Under the pieces are notes generated by a model that ran no database searches, had not been told where the DNA came from, and was given only the letters and a program-made list of their open reading frames with translations. Both the position numbers and the translations under genes were made by a program. A stretch of 64,000 nt of DNA from Cladocopium goreaui (taxonomy: Eukaryota; Sar; Dinophyceae; Suessiales; Symbiodiniaceae). The stretch covers positions 205,023-269,022 of the forward strand of contig CAMXCT020000314.1 of the NCBI GenBank assembly GCA_947184155.2. The letters are read 5' to 3'. This document shows positions 61,057-64,000 of this stretch, piece after piece. How positions within the stretch are numbered: the first letter of the stretch is position 1; each line of letters begins with the position of its first letter.

Positions 61057-64000
61057 CTAAATCCGCTGATAGTGCTGCAGCAGATTGTAAAGCCGGTCGC
61101 GCCTTTCTTGTGGGCTCAGTCGGATGTCGCGCTCGGCAATGATGTAGTGGCATCTGTAGCCGTGCAAGCCCTCCAGTGACCTGAAGTTGAGCGGCTGCTC
61201 ATTTCCCATCCGCAGCACGTAGAAGTACTCGTTGCGGAAGTACCCCACGGTGATATCCTCTTCATTGGGATCAGTCGCCGGCAGCGGAAAGAACGGCGCA
61301 TGCTCCACATAGAGCTGCTCGATGCGGCCAAAGGGGATCCTTCCCTGTGAATACCGCTGTCCAGCAGTATGGAGCTCAACTCCCAAGTTGTTGGCCTGGA
61401 TCAGCATGTAGTGGATGCGGAAGTTCATCTCCTGCCTTTGACGTTCCGTCTCATGCCTCTGCTCGAACTCGTCGTCAGAGGTGTTGCCATGTGGGAACGC
61501 CGCAAACTCATCGTCCTCTTCCACTGCTTCTTCTTCAGGATCTTCTTCACCATGAGGTTCTTCGTCGCCACCAGCATCAGCGTGAAGTGCTCGATCTCCA
61601 CTTCCGCCAGCGCCCGCGTGTAGAGCTCGATCGCCACTTCCGCCAGCCTGTAGGTCTCGTCCATGATGTAGGCTGTCGTCCCGCGATCTTGAGCGCCGTG
61701 CCAGGGCAACCAACCTGTCAATCTCATTCTCATCTTCTGAGGATATTTCTTCTTCGGCAGGTTGTGGTGAATCTTCATGGCTCCTTTCACAGTCAGGTTC
61801 TGCAACTGGAGGTCGATTGTCGATGAGGCGTCGCCGCTGTTGAGAAGGCTCATCGGGGTGAGGCGAAGCATGCCTCACTGCTCTGAACAAAGTGTCCAGG
61901 TCTCCCCGTGCTTCTGCGGCTTGTCGTAGAAGTTGATCCAAGTCACTGCGAGTCTGCATCTCGCTGCATTCCAAATCCATCACCCGGTAGACCAACGGTG
62001 TGACCTCGTCCACGACGCGGATCTGCATGTAGCATCGCAGTTGATCCAAGGTCCTCCGGGTCCAAAACAAAATGTAGGTCAGGCAGAAAATCGCCACCAT
62101 CATGACTGACAGGATGAAGGCCTGTGCATGCCGTCCATACGGTGAAACTTCATCAGCACTGCATTGTGCTTCATCATCTCTTCCATCCATTCCTGCAGCT
62201 GCGCTTGCAAAGTAGAGGAAGATCAGCAGCCAAAGGTTCGTTCGTGTAGAGCTTGCTGAGGACCATGTTCTCGGAGATGATGTAGTGTGATGTTGGATCT
62301 GCTTGATGTTCTCGATGCTCAAATAGTTTTCCATCCACGAGGTGTCACCCTTCTCGAGCTGTTCCTCCGTGAAGTCATTGATCACTGGTAATCTTCGAGC
62401 TTGAATTGGGTGACCATCCTTGTTGAAGAAGTGAACTTCTCCTTCTGCCATCAGTCCAAGAAGTGGCCTTGAGTACATACTTTTGGTCAAAGGATCTGCT
62501 GTCATGTACTCCGTGGGCACCAGGATGATCCATCGAAGACGGCCCTTGATTCTGGCTTCTCGGTGTGCCAAGATATAGATCCTCTGGCTCTTGTCTTGTG
62601 GCAAGGCTGTTACGCCCGTGGTCAAGGAAAAGAAGTCCTTGCAGTCGGTGTAGCTGTCCACCGGCAGGAAATCCACTCCACCTTCTTGTAGTGCAGCAAG
62701 TTGTTGAAGCGTGGGTTTGCGCTCCTTCATCAGGATCTCTGCCAATCGCAAACTCACCAAAGTTGATGTTTCGAGGCCTGAGATGGCTGCCAGGGTTTCT
62801 GCATGGCTCGTTGAGTAGCAGATTCTCTTGGCCTTGGCACCATGCGCAAGCAAAATGTGTGCGGGACCACCAAAGACCTCTTCATTGACATCGGTTCCAC
62901 AGAGAGTGTGGATCTTCTGATCAAGCCGTAGATGGTCTGGAGCAAGTAGAATGATGACACGCTCCTGAGCATAGTTTCGCCCTTTTGCTGCGGCAGAGGC
63001 ATCGTGGATCGTCAGGAGTCTCCAAGGTGTAGAGGTTGAGAATCTCTTGTAGGTCAAGCCCATGCCATAGTACTGCTTCTGCTTGGCCTTGCGAATCACA
63101 GAGTTGGCCATCAGCATGTCGCCCACCGTGGCTTTTGTGACTCTGCCTTGTAAGATGCTGACATCAGCAACCAAGTCAAGTCGAGTTGCTGTCAACCAAA
63201 GTAGGCCACCAAGAGCACTTCGAAACTTTGTGAGCTCCTCGGCAGTGAGAGGTCGTGAGTTGTCACCAGTGTTGGTGATCTCCTGGCATTTGAGGGAGTC
63301 CACAAAGTCCTGCTGGTCAACCTTGAAGCCACCTCCAGGAAGTTCAGAGTATCGGCAACCACAGTGAGTGAAAGGTGTCCTCTGTGCCTTGATGCTGCCG
63401 TACTTGGAGTTGAGCTTCTTCTGCTGCTCCATCAAGAACTGCTCGCCGGAGGCAATGGCCAAGTCATCCACATGAGTGGATACCAATCCCTTCAAACGTC
63501 CATCAGGGTGCTTGAAGTGCCAAAGACATTCGTCCAGCAGTGATTGGACTCCTCCTCCTTCTTCCAAAGTCTCCTGAAGGCTCATCTGCCAAGCAAGTGG
63601 GGCGTCATTCAGCCCATAGGCAGGCTTTTGACAAAGTAGCCCAAACTTGCCGTAGGACTCCTCAGGCACGTAGAAGCTCTCGTCGAAGTGGGCCAACTGT
63701 CGCCAAGTGTTTGGTGGAGGCACTACCACAACTTTCCGAGGAGGAGAGACAATTCCTCTTTTGGCCAGCACTTGTCGGACCTTCTCAAAGGTGAAGCCCT
63801 TCAGGAATGCACCGCTGACGTCCAGTGAGGCCAAGATGAAGTTGTGTGTGGCTGCAACGCTCACCACCAATCGCTGTGACAGTCGTGTGGCCGTAGTAGA
63901 TCGTGTTGGAAGTTCTTGTCGTTGAGGGTCAAGAAATCCTCTGGCGCATAGTCTGCTCTTTGCAGCCAGTTCACCATTGGGAAGTCTTTTGAACTTCCTG
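61057..64000 (-). CDS. pol: Copia Pol (RT-RNase H) with membrane-anchored C-terminal extension; 5' end outside
   Basis: Nominal TTG start at 63870 (937 residues), but the frame is open to the right edge and coding (KSRLCARGFLDPQ, RSTTATRLSQRL), so integrase and RT start lie beyond. RT, numbered from 63870: A, ILASLDVSGAFLKG (D17); B, QKPAYGLNDAPLAW; C, LVSTHVDDLAIA (D135, D136). RNase H: D290 (LLTIHDAS), E358 (STSHAETLAA), D409 (SYTDCKDF), D459 (MTADPLTKSM). After residue 480 comes an extra 450 residues: a hydrophobic segment LWLLIFLYFASAAAG (546-560), a second FILSVMMVAIFCLTYILFW (585-603), a coiled/charged region, an acidic stretch with short GGSGDRALHA repeats, and a globular tail ending NLLQHYQRI. 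All catalytic acids are present and no stop interrupts. Confidence 0.88.
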   Translation of the reverse strand, partial: RKFKRLPNGELAAKSRLCARGFLDPQRQELPTRSTTATRLSQRLVVSVAATHNFILASLDVSGAFLKGFTFEKVRQVLAKRGIVSPPRKVVVVPPPNTWRQLAHFDESFYVPEESYGKFGLLCQKPAYGLNDAPLAWQMSLQETLEEGGGVQSLLDECLWHFKHPDGRLKGLVSTHVDDLAIASGEQFLMEQQKKLNSKYGSIKAQRTPFTHCGCRYSELPGGGFKVDQQDFVDSLKCQEITNTGDNSRPLTAEELTKFRSALGGLLWLTATRLDLVADVSILQGRVTKATVGDMLMANSVIRKAKQKQYYGMGLTYKRFSTSTPWRLLTIHDASAAAKGRNYAQERVIILLAPDHLRLDQKIHTLCGTDVNEEVFGGPAHILLAHGAKAKRICYSTSHAETLAAISGLETSTLVSLRLAEILMKERKPTLQQLAALQEGGVDFLPVDSYTDCKDFFSLTTGVTALPQDKSQRIYILAHREARIKGRLRWIILVPTEYMTADPLTKSMYSRPLLGLMAEGEVHFFNKDGHPIQARRLPVINDFTEEQLEKGDTSWMENYLSIENIKQIQHHTTSSPRTWSSASSTRTNLWLLIFLYFASAAAGMDGRDDEAQCSADEVSPYGRHAQAFILSVMMVAIFCLTYILFWTRRTLDQLRCYMQIRVVDEVTPLVYRVMDLECSEMQTRSDLDQLLRQAAEARGDLDTLFRAVRHASPHPDEPSQQRRRLIDNRPPVAEPDCERSHEDSPQPAEEEISSEDENEIDRLVALARRSRSRDDSLHHGRDLQAGGSGDRALHAGAGGSGDRALHADAGGDEEPHGEEDPEEEAVEEDDEFAAFPHGNTSDDEFEQRHETERQRQEMNFRIHYMLIQANNLGVELHTAGQRYSQGRIPFGRIEQLYVEHAPFFPLPATDPNEEDITVGYFRNEYFYVLRMGNEQPLNFRSLEGLHGYRCHYIIAERDIRLSPQERRDRLYNLLQHYQRI

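Noticed and set aside
1-64000. rRNA, tRNA or snRNA genes
   Set aside because: No stretch resembled the conserved cores that I could recognise by eye; a covariance-model scan would be the proper test.

Overview
The window looks like nuclear DNA of a dinoflagellate, probably of the Symbiodiniaceae type. This rests on the kinds of element present, recalled from those genomes: Ty1/copia Gag with CCCH plus CCHC zinc fingers, DIRS-like tyrosine-recombinase (YR) retroelements carrying a methyltransferase-like domain, LINEs with C2H2 fingers and a methyltransferase-like tail, and abundant mini- and microsatellites. No search was run. I see no rRNA, tRNA or recognisable housekeeping gene; almost everything readable is mobile-element or satellite DNA.

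Layout. 1-4.7 kb: an unknown ORF cut by the left edge, repeats, and a minus-strand ORF with a zinc-ribbon/OB-like look. 5.0-8.1 kb: a decayed copia Gag-protease containing a 149-bp MITE-like insertion that keeps the frame. About 8.1-26.5 kb: one DIRS-like element (YR, gag, methyltransferase-like, RT, RNase H), apparently split at 10394/22137 by a second DIRS-like element. The inner element is nearly intact at 10395-18428 and is followed head to tail by four deletion derivatives (18429-22136). 26.5-30.8 kb: a duplicated 3' segment and a 5'-truncated LINE. 30.8-32.0 kb: the RNase H end of a copia element with an extra C-terminal domain. 33.9-37.4 kb: broken minus-strand pieces of a multi-domain SF1-helicase gene. 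39.7-51.6 kb: minisatellites, microsatellites and a composite repeat family whose copies differ strongly in AT content. 56.1-59.8 kb: a 7-bp satellite with a 105-bp higher-order period. 61.06 kb to the right edge: a minus-strand copia Pol (RT-RNase H) fused in frame to a membrane-anchored, acidic C-terminal extension.

How parts fit. In both DIRS-like elements gag and the methyltransferase/RT frame are in the same reading frame, separated by one UGA in the shared context CACACTGAC. Neither pol has an early in-frame AUG, so UGA readthrough is a plausible expression strategy. Non-coding parts of the inner element carry many hairpins with different stems but the same 7-nt loop (consensus NTAAGNN). 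These two signals, together with the YR-first gene order, the terminal palindrome and the tandem deletion derivatives, are the best candidates for undescribed biology here.

Caveat: several ORF starts are nominal (TTG or GTG), and family assignments come from motif reading and memory of related proteins.
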